From contig JAFQHU010000019.1 of NCBI GenBank assembly GCA_017397845.1, positions 28,886 through 92,885 of the forward strand: 64,000 bases of DNA, in the 5' to 3' direction. Below, piece after piece: positions 25,578 through 35,255 of the stretch (within the stretch, counting starts at the first letter, position 1; each line of letters begins with the position of its first letter). Position numbers and translations under genes: made by a program. The notes beneath the pieces are model-generated. The model searched no databases, was not told the DNA's origin, and saw nothing but the letters and a program-made list of their open reading frames with translations. This DNA comes from Clostridia bacterium. Its GTDB lineage: Bacteria; Bacillota; Clostridia; Oscillospirales; Acutalibacteraceae.

Positions 25578-26750
25578 TTAATCAACAAATTCAAATTTTG
25601 CGGTTTCGATTGCTCTTTCTATCATTTCGCTGAAATCAAATACGCTTTCAGCCTTTTCGATAAGCTCCACGGTGGGTCTTGTTCTGGGGTGCTTCGGAGT
25701 GAAAACCGTACAGCAGTCCTCATAAGGGAGAATAGAGGTTTCGAAAGCACCGATGGCACGGGAAATTTCGATAATTTCGTTTTTATCCATACCGATAAGA
25801 GGACGGAAAACGGGCATGTTGACGGCTGCATCGGTACAGGCTATGGCGCCGAGAGTTTGTGATGCCACCTGACCCAAACTTTCGCCTGTTACGAGAGCAC
25901 CGCAGTTGTCTCTTTCGGCAAGACGGACGGATATTTTCATCATCATACGTCTCATAATAATGGTAAAAAGCTCTTCGGGACAATGCTCTTTGATAGCTTC
26001 CTGTATTTCAGTGAAATTTACTACGGCAAAATTTACTCTGCCGCTGTATTTTGCCACTATGGAAACAAGGTCACGTACCTTCATTTCTGCTCTTTTGCTG
26101 GTATAAGGGGGAGCTGCGAAATGGATGGCTGAAAGCTGAAGACCTCTTTTTGCCATCATCCAACCCGCTACGGGACTGTCTATGCCTCCCGAAACGAGGA
26201 GAGCAACTCTGCCTGCCGTGCCGACGGGCATGCCGCCTGCACCCTTTATCTGATTACCGTGGATGAAAACGTTTTTGTCTCTTACCTCCACGGTGACGGT
26301 AATGTCGGGATTATGAACATCCACACGGAGAGAGGGAATGCTTCTGAGAAGATGTGCTCCCACCTCACGGCAAATTTCGGGAGAGGTGAGCGGAAAACGT
26401 TTGTCGCTTCTTTTGGCGGTTACCTTAAAGGTTTTGACATTTCTGAGCTCGTCGCCGAGATAAGCGAGTGCAGTGTCCTTCATGCACTGAAGATCTTTTT
26501 CGGTAACTGCCGCCTTTGAAAAAGCAACGATGCCGAAAACCTTTTTTATTGTTTCCACAGCTGCATCAAAATCCACATCCTCATCTGCGGGCTCTGCCAC
26601 GATGGTGGATTGGGATTTGACAAAGGTGAATTTCCCTGCGGACTTTAAAAGTCTGCGTTTCATATTTTTAACGAGCACGTCCTCAAAGGTGCTTCTGTTA
26701 AGACCTTTGAGAGCAAGCTCTCCGTTTTTTATGAGTAATACTTCTTTCAT
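25578..26750 (-). CDS. thiI: tRNA 4-thiouridine synthase ThiI
   Basis: 390 residues: an N-terminal ferredoxin-like region, a THUMP domain (about 60-165) and a PP-loop ATPase (ALLVSGGIDSPVAGW). It adenylates U8 of tRNA for sulfur insertion and can also supply sulfur for thiamine. The C-terminal rhodanese domain of E. coli ThiI is absent, as is usual in Firmicutes. The cysteine desulfurase encoded ten bases upstream is the likely sulfur donor. Confidence 0.93.
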   Translation of the reverse strand: MKEVLLIKNGELALKGLNRSTFEDVLVKNMKRRLLKSAGKFTFVKSQSTIVAEPADEDVDFDAAVETIKKVFGIVAFSKAAVTEKDLQCMKDTALAYLGDELRNVKTFKVTAKRSDKRFPLTSPEICREVGAHLLRSIPSLRVDVHNPDITVTVEVRDKNVFIHGNQIKGAGGMPVGTAGRVALLVSGGIDSPVAGWMMAKRGLQLSAIHFAAPPYTSKRAEMKVRDLVSIVAKYSGRVNFAVVNFTEIQEAIKEHCPEELFTIIMRRMMMKISVRLAERDNCGALVTGESLGQVASQTLGAIACTDAAVNMPVFRPLIGMDKNEIIEISRAIGAFETSILPYEDCCTVFTPKHPRTRPTVELIEKAESVFDFSEMIERAIETAKFEFVD

Positions 26751-26760
26751 TTGCTACCTC

Positions 26761-27888
26761 TTATTTTTTCATAATTACTTTCATGGCCTTGTCGAGAGCT
26801 TCGAGAAAGGAGTCAAGCTCCTCATCGGTGGTGAAGCGGGAAAGACTTATTCTGAGAGACGAGTCTATGAGACTGTCCGGAAGCTTCATGGCTGTCAGCA
26901 CATGGCTTTTGTGTCCTTTGGCACAGGCGGAGCCCGATGAAACATAAAATCCGCAGTCGGACAGGAAATTAAGCAAGGTTTCGCTTCTGTAGCCGGGAAG
27001 GGAGATGTTTATGATATAGGGCAGAGCGTCTGCGGGGCTGTTTATTATTATGCCGTCTCTTTGTTTAAGCTTTTCAGCAAAGGAGTCGCGCAGAGCGGTG
27101 ATATTGCTGAGCGAAGCTTTGACGGTAAGCTCCTCCACCGCACCCATGAAACCCGCAATAGCAGGCATAGGCTCCGTGCCGGGACGGATGTCTCTTTCCT
27201 GTCCGCCTCCGACGGTGACAGGAGTGAGCTTAGTTCCTTTTTTTATAAAGAGCGCACCTACACCCTTAGGTCCGTGAATTTTATGTGAGCTGACAGTCAT
27301 AAGGTCAGCACCGAGCTTTTTTATATTCAGCGGGATTTTACCGAAGGCCTGTACGGCATCGATGTGGAAAAGGGCGGGAGAATTTTTTCTTTTTATCACG
27401 GAAGCGATTTTATCCACGGGCTGAATTGTGCCCACTTCGTTATTGACGGCCATAACGCTGACGAGAATAGTTTTTTCGTTTATTGCATCCGTCAGGGCAT
27501 CGAAATCAATTTCTCCGTAAGCATCGGTGCCGATACGGATAACCTCAAAGCCCTCCTTTTCAAGTCTGTCGAAGGCCTTTTGTACACTGGGGTGCTCCAC
27601 GGCAGAGGTAATAACTCTGTTACCTTTTCTTTTATTTGCGTAAGCGGCACCGAAAACGGCGAGGTTATTTCCCTCCGTGCCGCCGCTTGTGAAAAAGATT
27701 TCATCTCTTTCGCAGGAAAGGGTCTTTGCCACGGTGTCTCTTGCCTTTAAAAGAAGAGTGTCAGCTTCGATGCCTTTTTCGTGGAGAGAGGAAGGGTTGC
27801 CCCAACAGTTTTCCAAAGCATAAAGCATATTTTCTTTTGCACTTTTGCACACCTTGGTGGTTGCACTGTTATCCAAATAAGCACCCAT
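26761..27888 (-). CDS. Cysteine desulfurase (NifS/IscS-like)
   Basis: 375 residues from the ATG at 27886-27888 (MGAYLDNSATTKVC), which has GAGGAGG nine bases upstream; the seven codons further upstream contain that site and are excluded. The PLP-lysine motif SSHKIHGPKGVG and the catalytic-cysteine loop SSGSACAKGHKSHVL are present. It removes sulfur from cysteine as a persulfide. Linkage to thiI suggests a NifZ-like enzyme dedicated to tRNA thiolation. Confidence 0.93.
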   Translation of the reverse strand: MGAYLDNSATTKVCKSAKENMLYALENCWGNPSSLHEKGIEADTLLLKARDTVAKTLSCERDEIFFTSGGTEGNNLAVFGAAYANKRKGNRVITSAVEHPSVQKAFDRLEKEGFEVIRIGTDAYGEIDFDALTDAINEKTILVSVMAVNNEVGTIQPVDKIASVIKRKNSPALFHIDAVQAFGKIPLNIKKLGADLMTVSSHKIHGPKGVGALFIKKGTKLTPVTVGGGQERDIRPGTEPMPAIAGFMGAVEELTVKASLSNITALRDSFAEKLKQRDGIIINSPADALPYIINISLPGYRSETLLNFLSDCGFYVSSGSACAKGHKSHVLTAMKLPDSLIDSSLRISLSRFTTDEELDSFLEALDKAMKVIMKK

Positions 27889-27919
27889 AGGGACATACCT
27901 CCTCATCATAATCCTTTAT

Positions 27920-27948
27920 ATTATACTATAAGAGCAAAAAATATTCAA
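27920..27948 (-). promoter_or_regulatory. Promoter of the cysteine desulfurase-thiI-cinA operon
   Basis: Minus strand TTGAAT (27943-27948) and TATAAT (27920-27925), 17-base spacer. Confidence 0.75.
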
Positions 27949-28059
27949 TGGTACATTGTCTAAATAAAGGGATATTTTTGTAAAATTTTCGTAAAATACA
28001 TTTATAAAATACTAATTAGGGTTTTATAAAATATTAATTTGTGTTCAGGAGGAAAGCAA

Positions 28060-29397
28060 ATGGAAAAGAAAACCGGCGACAGAAGGATAAAAATCATATG
28101 GGTGCTGTCAGCGTTATGTGCGGCGCTTTTTATTCTTACTGCGATGAATACGGCGAAGATAAAAGAGCTTGAAAGGGAAACTGAGGTGCAAAGACAGAAA
28201 TATTTGTCAGAGCTGTGTGAAAGTTTGGACAGCATGACCGTCAGTCTTAATAAAAGTCTTTGTACCTCAACGGCAGAAATGCTGCATAAAAACGGCAACG
28301 ATCTTTCAAAACAGGCAGCAATTGCCAAAGTAAGTCTTTCGGGCATTACGGATGAAAGACTTATAACCGATGAGATTTATAAATTTTTGTCGCAGGCGGG
28401 AGATTATGCACTTTATCTTTCGCGTAAGGATAATTTTCGTCTGAGTGAAAAGGAAGAAGAAAAGCTGAGGGCTTTACACGATTATTCCGGATATCTTTCG
28501 CAGGCCTTTGAGCAAATAAGTAATGACTATTATTCGGGCAGAGTGGCATTTACCGAAAAAGTGAATAACCTTCTTTCCGCAGCGGAAAAGGAGGGTATCA
28601 CCTTTACGGAATCTTTTACCGATGTACAGCAGACTATGGGTGATTATCCTACACTGCTTTATGACGGACCCTTTGCCGATGCGGTGTTAAATAAAAAGGC
28701 GCTCGGTCTCATCGGTGACGAAATAACATCACGTGAGGCAAAAAAAAGAGCAGCTGAATATCTCGGCTGTGATGAGGGCGGACTGAAAAAGGAGGCGGAT
28801 ACCGAGGGAGCAATTGACCTTTACTGCTTTTCCTGCGGTGACAGAGCGGTGGGAATTACCAAAAAAGGCGGCATGCTGTGCTATATGACGGATTCCTCTT
28901 ATGCCGGAGAGGCGACAATAAGCGCACAGGAAGCCATAAAAAGAGGCAGAGAATATCTGAAAAAGGTTGGCTTTACAGAAAATATGACAGACACCTATTA
29001 CAGCACCTATGACGGGATATGTACGGTTAATTACGCTTATGAAAAGGACGGCATAACCTGTTATTCCGACCTTATTAAGGTGAGCATTTCTTTGGAAACA
29101 GGTAAAGCAACGGCAATTGACAGCAGAGGGTATCTCATGAATCACACAGACAGAAAAATTAAAGAAAGCATATTAACCTTGAAGGATTGCCGGAAAATTT
29201 TGTCCCCTCTCCTGAAGGTTATGTCGGCAAAGCTTGCTTTCATTCCGCTCGAAACAGGCAAGGAAGCACTGTGCTATGAATTTCATTGCAGGGACAAAGA
29301 GGGTCAGGAGTCTTTGGCGTATATTAATGCAGAAAACGGAAAAGAGGAAAATATATTGCTTCTCCTTTACAGTGACGACGGGGTGCTTACCAAATAA
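28060..29397 (+). CDS. ypeB: Germination protein YpeB
   Basis: 445 residues. One N-terminal transmembrane helix (IIWVLSALCAALFILTAM) is followed by a helical domain with SLDSMTVSLNKSL and QAGDYALYLS, then PepSY-like repeats (SAQEAIKRGREYLKKVGF and the like). This is the layout of YpeB, which is needed for stable deposition of the cortex-lytic enzyme SleB in spores. ATG 28060 has AGGAGG eight bases upstream. In most spore formers sleB lies next to ypeB. Here the neighbours are a cysteine desulfurase and birA, so sleB is elsewhere or missing. Confidence 0.82.
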   Translation: MEKKTGDRRIKIIWVLSALCAALFILTAMNTAKIKELERETEVQRQKYLSELCESLDSMTVSLNKSLCTSTAEMLHKNGNDLSKQAAIAKVSLSGITDERLITDEIYKFLSQAGDYALYLSRKDNFRLSEKEEEKLRALHDYSGYLSQAFEQISNDYYSGRVAFTEKVNNLLSAAEKEGITFTESFTDVQQTMGDYPTLLYDGPFADAVLNKKALGLIGDEITSREAKKRAAEYLGCDEGGLKKEADTEGAIDLYCFSCGDRAVGITKKGGMLCYMTDSSYAGEATISAQEAIKRGREYLKKVGFTENMTDTYYSTYDGICTVNYAYEKDGITCYSDLIKVSISLETGKATAIDSRGYLMNHTDRKIKESILTLKDCRKILSPLLKVMSAKLAFIPLETGKEALCYEFHCRDKEGQESLAYINAENGKEENILLLLYSDDGVLTK

Positions 29398-29607
29398 ATT
29401 TTATTTTCAGTGAAAAAATATGCAAAGAAAAGTAATACGACAAATGTCGCACTTCGCCTTTTAACTTAAAACAAACCTTAAAATAATTGTTAATCAAAAG
29501 TAAACAAAACCTTTAAACTATTGCAAAATTGAGACAAAAGTTGTAATATTAATGTACAAAAGATTGATAGTTTTTTCATTTTCATAGTTACCTCAATCAA
29601 ATTCCCA

Positions 29608-29642
29608 GCAAAAATCCCTCGGCTTGGCCGAGGGATTTTTGC
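29608..29642. terminator. Bidirectional terminator between ypeB and birA
   Basis: Perfect 16-bp stem GCAAAAATCCCTCGGC (29608-29623) and complement (29627-29642), loop TTG, in a 265-base gap between convergent genes that holds nothing else clear. Confidence 0.88.
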
Positions 29643-29662
29643 ATTTATAAATTGTATAATTA

Positions 29663-30430
29663 TTAAATTTTGACGCTTATTTCTCCGCTGTTCAATTCTT
29701 TTCTCTCTCCCGTTTCCGTACGTACAAGGAGCCGGCACATACTGTCAATGTCTTCCGCATAGGCTTCATAATTACCCTCAGGAGATATTACGGTTATTTT
29801 TTTACCTAAAAAGAAAAGCTTTTCTCTGTAAAGAGGAATGAATTCTTTATTTTTAATTCCGTTCAGGTGATGCATAAGACGGTTAACTGTTTCTGCTGCA
29901 AGCTGTTCACGTAAGCCGGCTGATTTTTCGGTAACGGCTCCCGCGATATCTTTTATCTCTTCCGGAAATCCGCCTGCAGGCTCGGCAAGATTTATGCCGA
30001 TGCCGACGATAATATAGTCGGCCCCCTTTTCCGTGAAGGCACCCTCCGTCAGAATTCCCGCCGCCTTTCTGCCGGCAACGAAAATATCGTTTACCCATTT
30101 TATACCGGCTTTTACGCCTGTTACCTTCTCTATGGCTTCGGCTGCAGCCACGGCACAGAGCGGTGTTATGAGTGTACATTCCTCCGGCGAAAGTTCGGGG
30201 TGAAGAAGCAAGCTCATATAAATCCCCGTGCCTTCGGGCGAAAAAAATCTTCTGCCCTTTCTGCCTTTACCCGCTGTTTGGCTCTCTGCGATAAAAAGAA
30301 CTGTTTCTTTTTCGCCTGCCAAAGCAAATTTTTTAAGCTCATCATTGGTTGATGAGGTTTTTTTTACGGCAATTATTCTGATATCGGAGTATTCGTTTTT
30401 CAGGTAAGATTTAATTTTTAAATCATTCAT
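29663..30430 (-). CDS. birA: Biotin--[acetyl-CoA-carboxylase] ligase, no DNA-binding domain
   Basis: 255 residues. The catalytic core is clear: SSTNDELK, SQTAGKGRKGRRFFSP (biotinyl-AMP loop, GRGRxGR-like), IKWVNDIFV and GILTEG. It activates biotin and transfers it to carboxyl-carrier proteins. The N-terminal winged helix of repressor-type BirA is absent, so it should not regulate transcription. Its C-terminal SH3-like part is present (GKKITVISPEG). Confidence 0.93.
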   Translation of the reverse strand: MNDLKIKSYLKNEYSDIRIIAVKKTSSTNDELKKFALAGEKETVLFIAESQTAGKGRKGRRFFSPEGTGIYMSLLLHPELSPEECTLITPLCAVAAAEAIEKVTGVKAGIKWVNDIFVAGRKAAGILTEGAFTEKGADYIIVGIGINLAEPAGGFPEEIKDIAGAVTEKSAGLREQLAAETVNRLMHHLNGIKNKEFIPLYREKLFFLGKKITVISPEGNYEAYAEDIDSMCRLLVRTETGERKELNSGEISVKI

Positions 30431-30581
30431 ATCATTTCTCCTGTGATTTTCCCGACTGTAAATTTCGCATTAAATTACATTTTTCTGCATATATATTTTA
30501 CCATTTTTATGCCATAAAAAGCAATAGTATATCGAAATCAGGGAAAAAGCCTTACATATTATTAAGATTTTAGCGTAGTAC

Positions 30582-30610
30582 TTGACAAAAGGGGTGCAAA
30601 TATATTAAAA
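30582..30610 (+). promoter_or_regulatory. Promoter of the TRAP transporter genes
   Basis: TTGACA (30582-30587) and TTAAAA (30605-30610), 17-base spacer. The leader to the ATG (about 100 bases) can form an AGAAAATG/CATTTTCT hairpin near 30631-30664. Otherwise the 290-base gap after birA holds nothing clear. Confidence 0.55.
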
Positions 30611-30720
30611 TAAGTACCAAGTTATAATCAGAAAATGCATAAAGGTTATATTTATACATTTTCTTGGTTATCAAAAACGGGCACTGCCCGAAAATATTTA
30701 TCCACAGGAGGAACAAAATT

Positions 30721-31752
30721 ATGAAAAAAATTCTTGCAGTTCTTCTCGCAGCTCTCATGCTCTTTGCACTTGCAGCATGTGGCGGTAACGGCGACGGAGA
30801 AGAAACCACAGCAGCGGGCACAGAAACCACTGCAGCAGCCGATGAAAGCGGCGCAACAGATGAAATCATCAAAACAATCACCACCGGTACAGGCGGCAAC
30901 ACAGGTACATACTATGCCTTCACTACAGCAGTGGGTCAGGTTCTCGGTACCGACGATTACAAATTCAACGTAATTTCCACCGGCGGCTCACAGGCTAACA
31001 TCGAAATGATTGCTGACGGTGAAGCACAGTTCGCTATCGTTCAGAACGACGTTATGAACTACGCTTACGAAGGAACAAACGGCTTCGCAGAAGCTATCAC
31101 CGATTTCAAGGCAGTTGCATGCGTATATTCCGAGGTTTGTCAGCTCGTTGCTACAAAGGCTTCAGGCATCACCTCTCTTGCTGACCTTAAGGGTAAGACC
31201 GTAGCAGTCGGTGACGTTGGTTCAGGCGTTTATTACAATGCTGTACAGATTCTCGAAGCAGCAGGTCTTGACATCGATAAGGACATCAAAAAGGTTACCG
31301 CTTCCTTCGGCGATTCCGCCACACAGCTTAAGGACGGCTCCATCGATGCAGCATTTATCACTGCAGGTGCTCCCACCACAGCTATCACAGACCTTGCAAC
31401 CACCACAGAGGTTGTTCTTGTTGACCTTGGTGAGGATATCATTGACAGTCTCATTAAAGCATATCCCTTCTATGAAAAGTTTGAAGCTACCGCTGATAAC
31501 ACCAAATATGATTTCGTAACAGATACAGTAAACACAGTTGCTATCAAAGCTACCTTCGTTGTAACCGACAAAATGAGCGACGATCAGGTTTATGAAATCA
31601 CAAAGAACCTTTGGGAAAAGCAGGCAGACATCGCAGTTGCTCACGCAAAGGGCAACGAAATGGTTAAGGAAAATGCTGTAGCCGCTGTCGGCAAGGTTCC
31701 CGTACATCCCGGCGCTGAAAAGTATTACAAGGAAATCGGCGTTATCAAATAA
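30721..31752 (+). CDS. TAXI-family TRAP transporter solute-binding lipoprotein
   Basis: 343 residues from the ATG at 30721 (AGGAGG upstream). The signal ends in a lipobox, ALAAC, with the lipidated cysteine at about residue 20, followed by a Thr/Ala/Glu-rich spacer. The mature domain has ITTGTGGNTGTYYAF and VISTGGSQANIEMIADGEAQFAIVQNDV, the opening of TAXI-type binding proteins, and VPVHPGAEKYYKEIGV at the end. Such proteins deliver organic acids (often glutamate or other dicarboxylates) to a TRAP permease. The substrate is not evident here. Confidence 0.9.
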   Translation: MKKILAVLLAALMLFALAACGGNGDGEETTAAGTETTAAADESGATDEIIKTITTGTGGNTGTYYAFTTAVGQVLGTDDYKFNVISTGGSQANIEMIADGEAQFAIVQNDVMNYAYEGTNGFAEAITDFKAVACVYSEVCQLVATKASGITSLADLKGKTVAVGDVGSGVYYNAVQILEAAGLDIDKDIKKVTASFGDSATQLKDGSIDAAFITAGAPTTAITDLATTTEVVLVDLGEDIIDSLIKAYPFYEKFEATADNTKYDFVTDTVNTVAIKATFVVTDKMSDDQVYEITKNLWEKQADIAVAHAKGNEMVKENAVAAVGKVPVHPGAEKYYKEIGVIK

Positions 31753-31785
31753 TTTTTCCCGGTATAAAACTTAATCAGTTCAAAA

Positions 31786-31818
31786 ATAAATGCTGCAATT
31801 TAAACCTGCAGCATTTAT
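31786..31818 (+). terminator. Intercistronic hairpin between TAXI protein and permease
   Basis: Perfect 12-bp stem ATAAATGCTGCA (31786-31797) and complement (31807-31818), with a weak T-tract. It could act as an attenuator, so that binding protein is made in excess over permease. Confidence 0.65.
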
Positions 31819-31885
31819 TTGACTTAATAAATCAAATTTTATATTTGAAATCATGTAAAAATTTCAATGCAAAGGAGGAGGATTC

Positions 31886-34006
31886 ATGGACGAAAATAAG
31901 GTTTTAGAAGTTGATGAAGTGGTCGATGCCGATGCGATTATGCAGGAATTTGACCGTGAAAGCAATGTCCGTGTATTCACCGGTTGGAGAAAGAAGGTCA
32001 TAACAGGCCTTATGGCTGCCTTCAGCGTTTATGTGGTGCTTATGGCTTTGGTATTGCAAAATGCCACTAAGCACACCAAGCTCACAACCTTTATGGCTTT
32101 TGTTATGTTTATGGGATATATTATTTTCCCCGCATATAAAAAGCAGACCAAAAAAATTAATTATGTTCCCTTCTACGATATAATTTTAGCCGTAGTCGGA
32201 GCAGGCTCATTTCTTTACTATACGATTTTTCAGGACGACATTATTATGATGTCCCGAAGAATCGGAACTCTGCAGATTGTGATTGCTCTCATAGCCATCA
32301 TTCTGATGGTCGAGCTGTGCCGCAGAGCGGTGGGCTTGCCGATTATCTTTGTCGTGGGTGCCTTTGTGGCATATGCGGCGGTAAAGGCTTTTACGGCAAA
32401 TCCGGATATAGCTCTCAGAAGTCTCATGTACAGTCTTTTCTATGATGTGGCAAACGGACTTTTCTCTACTCCGGTTTATGTATGTACGACCTTTATCGTG
32501 CTGTTTATTATTCTCGGTGCTCTTCTCGAAAGAACCGGTATCGGCACTTTCTTTGTTGACCTTGCCAACTCTATCGCCGGTTCATCCATCGGCGGTCCCG
32601 CAAAGGTTGCCGTTATTTCGAGTGCTCTTGAGGGTATGTACTCAGGCTCCTCAGTTGCAAATACCGTAGGCAGCGGATCAATTACCATTCCCATGATGAA
32701 AAAGACAGGCTATAAGCCTGAGTTTGCGGCGGCAGTCGAAGCGGCGGCTTCCACAGGTGGCCAGATTATGCCCCCCATTATGGGTGCAGCGGCATTCCTT
32801 ATGGCTGAAATGACAGAAATGCCTTATTCGAAAATTGCAGTTACAGCTATCCTTCCCGCTGTTCTTTACTTCATGGGTATCTTTATGATGATTCACTTTG
32901 AAGCAAAGAAGTTAGGACTCAAAGGTCTTCCGAAGGATGCACTGCCCAAATTCGGCAAGCTCATGCTCAGAAACGGCTATCTCCTTATTCCTATTGTGAT
33001 GTTGGTTTTGGCTATGAACAAATTCAGCGCAGGTATCTCTGCCTGTATAGCCATTATGGGTGCTTTAATCGTTTCTCTTGTACCCAAAAAGCTGAATAAA
33101 GATAATATATGGAGACTTATTTTCCCTGCACTTCCGACCATAGCTTTTCTTATCATCTGGATTATAGGCGGTCAGGTAAGTACAGCTATTCTTGTGGGTA
33201 TGGTTTTATGTGTGGGTCTCTCTTTCCTTACAAAGGATACTGCCATCCTTACCCCGAAGGTTGTCGTTGAATCTCTCGAAAACGGTGCCAAAAATACCAT
33301 CGGTGTTTCCGTCGCCTGCGGTATGGCGGGTCTTATCTCCGGTGTTGTTACCATGACAGCTCTCGGGCAACTGCTTATCAGCACTCTCGTTCCCATCGCT
33401 GAAAACAGTATGTTCTTGGCACTTTTCCTTACGATGCTTTGCTGTATCGTTTTAGGTATGGGTGTTCCCACTACCGCAAACTATGTTATTATGGCTACCA
33501 TCACCGCTCCCATTCTTATCAAAATGGGACTTCCCGTTCTGGCGGCTCATATGTTTGTGTTCTATTTCGGTATTGTGGCGGACATCACACCACCCGTTGC
33601 TCTTGCTGCTTATGCCGGCTCGGCAATCGCCAAATCCAATCCCATGAAAACGGGCGTCACGGCGACACGACTTGCTATTACGGCATTCATCGTTCCCTAT
33701 ATTTTCGCATACAGCCCCAAAATGCTTTTTATCGACAGTGCATGGTATGATGTTGTCCTTATTGCCATAACCTCGGTAATCGGTATTTATGCTGTTTCGG
33801 CAGGCATGGAAGGCTATATGTTCAGCAAGTGTCCCTGGTGGCAGAGAATTATGCTTTTGGGCGGCGGTCTTTTGCTTATCATCCCCGGAGTTGTTACTGA
33901 CTTGGCGGGCGTTACACTGACAGCTGTGATTATCATCCTTCAGAAATTAAAGGAAGAAAAGAACAAGCCCTCACCTGCTGTCAAAGAAGTCAGCGATGTG
34001 GCTTAA
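31886..34006 (+). CDS. Fused TRAP transporter permease (4TM + 12TM, TAXI type)
   Basis: 706 residues with many membrane segments. The N-terminal third (WRKKVITGLMAAFSVYVVL onward) corresponds to the small DctQ-like subunit and the rest to the large DctM-like subunit, with GGPAKVAVISSALEGMYSGSSVANTVGSGSITIPMMKK-type core residues around 225-265. Such fused permeases use a sodium gradient and partner with TAXI binding proteins, as encoded upstream. AGGAGGAGG precedes the ATG. Confidence 0.92.
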   Translation: MDENKVLEVDEVVDADAIMQEFDRESNVRVFTGWRKKVITGLMAAFSVYVVLMALVLQNATKHTKLTTFMAFVMFMGYIIFPAYKKQTKKINYVPFYDIILAVVGAGSFLYYTIFQDDIIMMSRRIGTLQIVIALIAIILMVELCRRAVGLPIIFVVGAFVAYAAVKAFTANPDIALRSLMYSLFYDVANGLFSTPVYVCTTFIVLFIILGALLERTGIGTFFVDLANSIAGSSIGGPAKVAVISSALEGMYSGSSVANTVGSGSITIPMMKKTGYKPEFAAAVEAAASTGGQIMPPIMGAAAFLMAEMTEMPYSKIAVTAILPAVLYFMGIFMMIHFEAKKLGLKGLPKDALPKFGKLMLRNGYLLIPIVMLVLAMNKFSAGISACIAIMGALIVSLVPKKLNKDNIWRLIFPALPTIAFLIIWIIGGQVSTAILVGMVLCVGLSFLTKDTAILTPKVVVESLENGAKNTIGVSVACGMAGLISGVVTMTALGQLLISTLVPIAENSMFLALFLTMLCCIVLGMGVPTTANYVIMATITAPILIKMGLPVLAAHMFVFYFGIVADITPPVALAAYAGSAIAKSNPMKTGVTATRLAITAFIVPYIFAYSPKMLFIDSAWYDVVLIAITSVIGIYAVSAGMEGYMFSKCPWWQRIMLLGGGLLLIIPGVVTDLAGVTLTAVIIILQKLKEEKNKPSPAVKEVSDVA

Positions 34007-34015
34007 ATAAAATTT

Positions 34016-34052
34016 ACAGTCGGATGTTCAGATGGCATCCGACTGTTTTTTC
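34016..34052. terminator. Terminator between TRAP permease and the convergent gene
   Basis: Perfect 11-bp stem ACAGTCGGATG (34016-34026) and complement (34036-34046), then TTTTTCTTTT. Confidence 0.85.
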
Positions 34053-34054
34053 TT

Positions 34055-34486
34055 TTAAAGATAGTTTTTAAGCTCTTCGATAAGATGCTCTTCTTCTTTG
34101 ATAATCTTTTTGGCTAAAGACTGAGATTTTTCATCGGCACCTTTATATTCGTTAACGTAGCCGCAAAGCTGTTTTATTCCCATATTACATCCGTCAAGCA
34201 TCAGGTCAGCTATAGTTTTATCTTCGTTATGCTCCAACATTTTAATGTTTGTTTTCATCCATGACATAGCCTTTGCCATAAGAGGAGGGTCTTTGGTTTC
34301 CGCCCCGATTTCTTTGATATATTCTCCGATTTCTATCTGGAGTCCCTGGTGGGTTTTGAGACTTTTGGTAAGGATCGAAAGAAGATCAGGATTTTTCACC
34401 TTGTCGAGCATCTCCGTTATGGAGTTTACGGCAGTTTTTGCACCTGAATCACATTCTCTTAAAAGCTTAACGGTATCTGTTTGCAT
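34055..34486 (-). CDS. Small helical, ferritin-like protein of unknown function
   Basis: 143 residues, almost wholly helical, with spacing that fits a four-helix bundle (SGAKTAVNSITEMLDKV; SILTKSLKTHQGLQIEIGEYI; MSWMKTNIKMLEHNEDKTIADLML; SLAKKIIKEEEHLIEELKNYL). The E-H residues (LEHNED, EEEHLIEE) could bind metal as in ferritin-like proteins, but a full di-iron site is not evident. The ribosome site AGGGG lies inside a hairpin (about 34491-34534), which may also be the queH terminator. Confidence 0.7.
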   Translation of the reverse strand: MQTDTVKLLRECDSGAKTAVNSITEMLDKVKNPDLLSILTKSLKTHQGLQIEIGEYIKEIGAETKDPPLMAKAMSWMKTNIKMLEHNEDKTIADLMLDGCNMGIKQLCGYVNEYKGADEKSQSLAKKIIKEEEHLIEELKNYL

Positions 34487-34537
34487 AAAATATCCCCTTT
34501 GTTACTTTTTACTTATTGTGTAACAAAAGGGGATTGA

Positions 34538-35146
34538 TTATTCATTTCTTAACGAAAATACACAGCCGCAGTAATTTTGTCTGTAAAGGTTGTGCTCCTT
34601 TGAAAGCTCGATTGAGCGTTTGTATCCGTTTTTCTTTTTGAAATCCGACGGCAGATGCTTTATTCCCAATTCTTTTTCTATCTCACGGCCTATTTCATTA
34701 ATTTTTTCTGCGTTTTTCAAAGGACTTATGGAAAGGGTGGTAGTGAAATAATCGAAGCTTAGCTCCTTTCCTTTGAGGGCGGTTTTATAAAGACGCTGTC
34801 TGTAGCATATAAAGCATCTTTCGCCCGCCTCTTTGTCCGATTCATGTCCTTTTACCGCCGAATAAAACTCCGACGGTTCATTATTTCCCTCGATAAAATC
34901 GACGGGATGATTGAATGTCATTTCACTTATAAGCCGTTTTACTTCACTGACTCTGTATTCGTATTCCTGTGCGGGATGAATATTAGGATTATAATAAAAA
35001 ACCGTAATTTTGAAATATTGGGAAAGATATTCGAGACAGTAGCTGCTGCAGGGTGCACAGCATACATGAAGCATAAGAGTGGGCACGAAGCCTGTTTTTT
35101 CATTTTCCTGTATTATTTTATCCAATTCCTTCTGATAATTCGGCAT
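34538..35146 (-). CDS. queH: Epoxyqueuosine reductase QueH
   Basis: 202 residues. The signature LHVCCAPCSSYCLEYL, the pair ERCFICYRQRL and FTTTLSISPLKN identify QueH (former DUF208), which performs the last step of queuosine synthesis in tRNA using an iron-sulfur cluster and an adjacent iron. No other queuosine genes lie in the window. Confidence 0.92.
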   Translation of the reverse strand: MPNYQKELDKIIQENEKTGFVPTLMLHVCCAPCSSYCLEYLSQYFKITVFYYNPNIHPAQEYEYRVSEVKRLISEMTFNHPVDFIEGNNEPSEFYSAVKGHESDKEAGERCFICYRQRLYKTALKGKELSFDYFTTTLSISPLKNAEKINEIGREIEKELGIKHLPSDFKKKNGYKRSIELSKEHNLYRQNYCGCVFSLRNE

Positions 35147-35255
35147 AATTTCACCTCGTTATTACAATAGCATTTTTTGTAATTAAATTCAAGGCATAAA
35201 AAATAATAAAATTACCAAACTAAAAATGTAAATATTTTTAGTGAGAGGTAATATT

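Noticed and set aside
30611..30720. Riboswitch in front of the TRAP genes
   Set aside because: A single hairpin is possible, but no known aptamer consensus or alternative terminator is seen.
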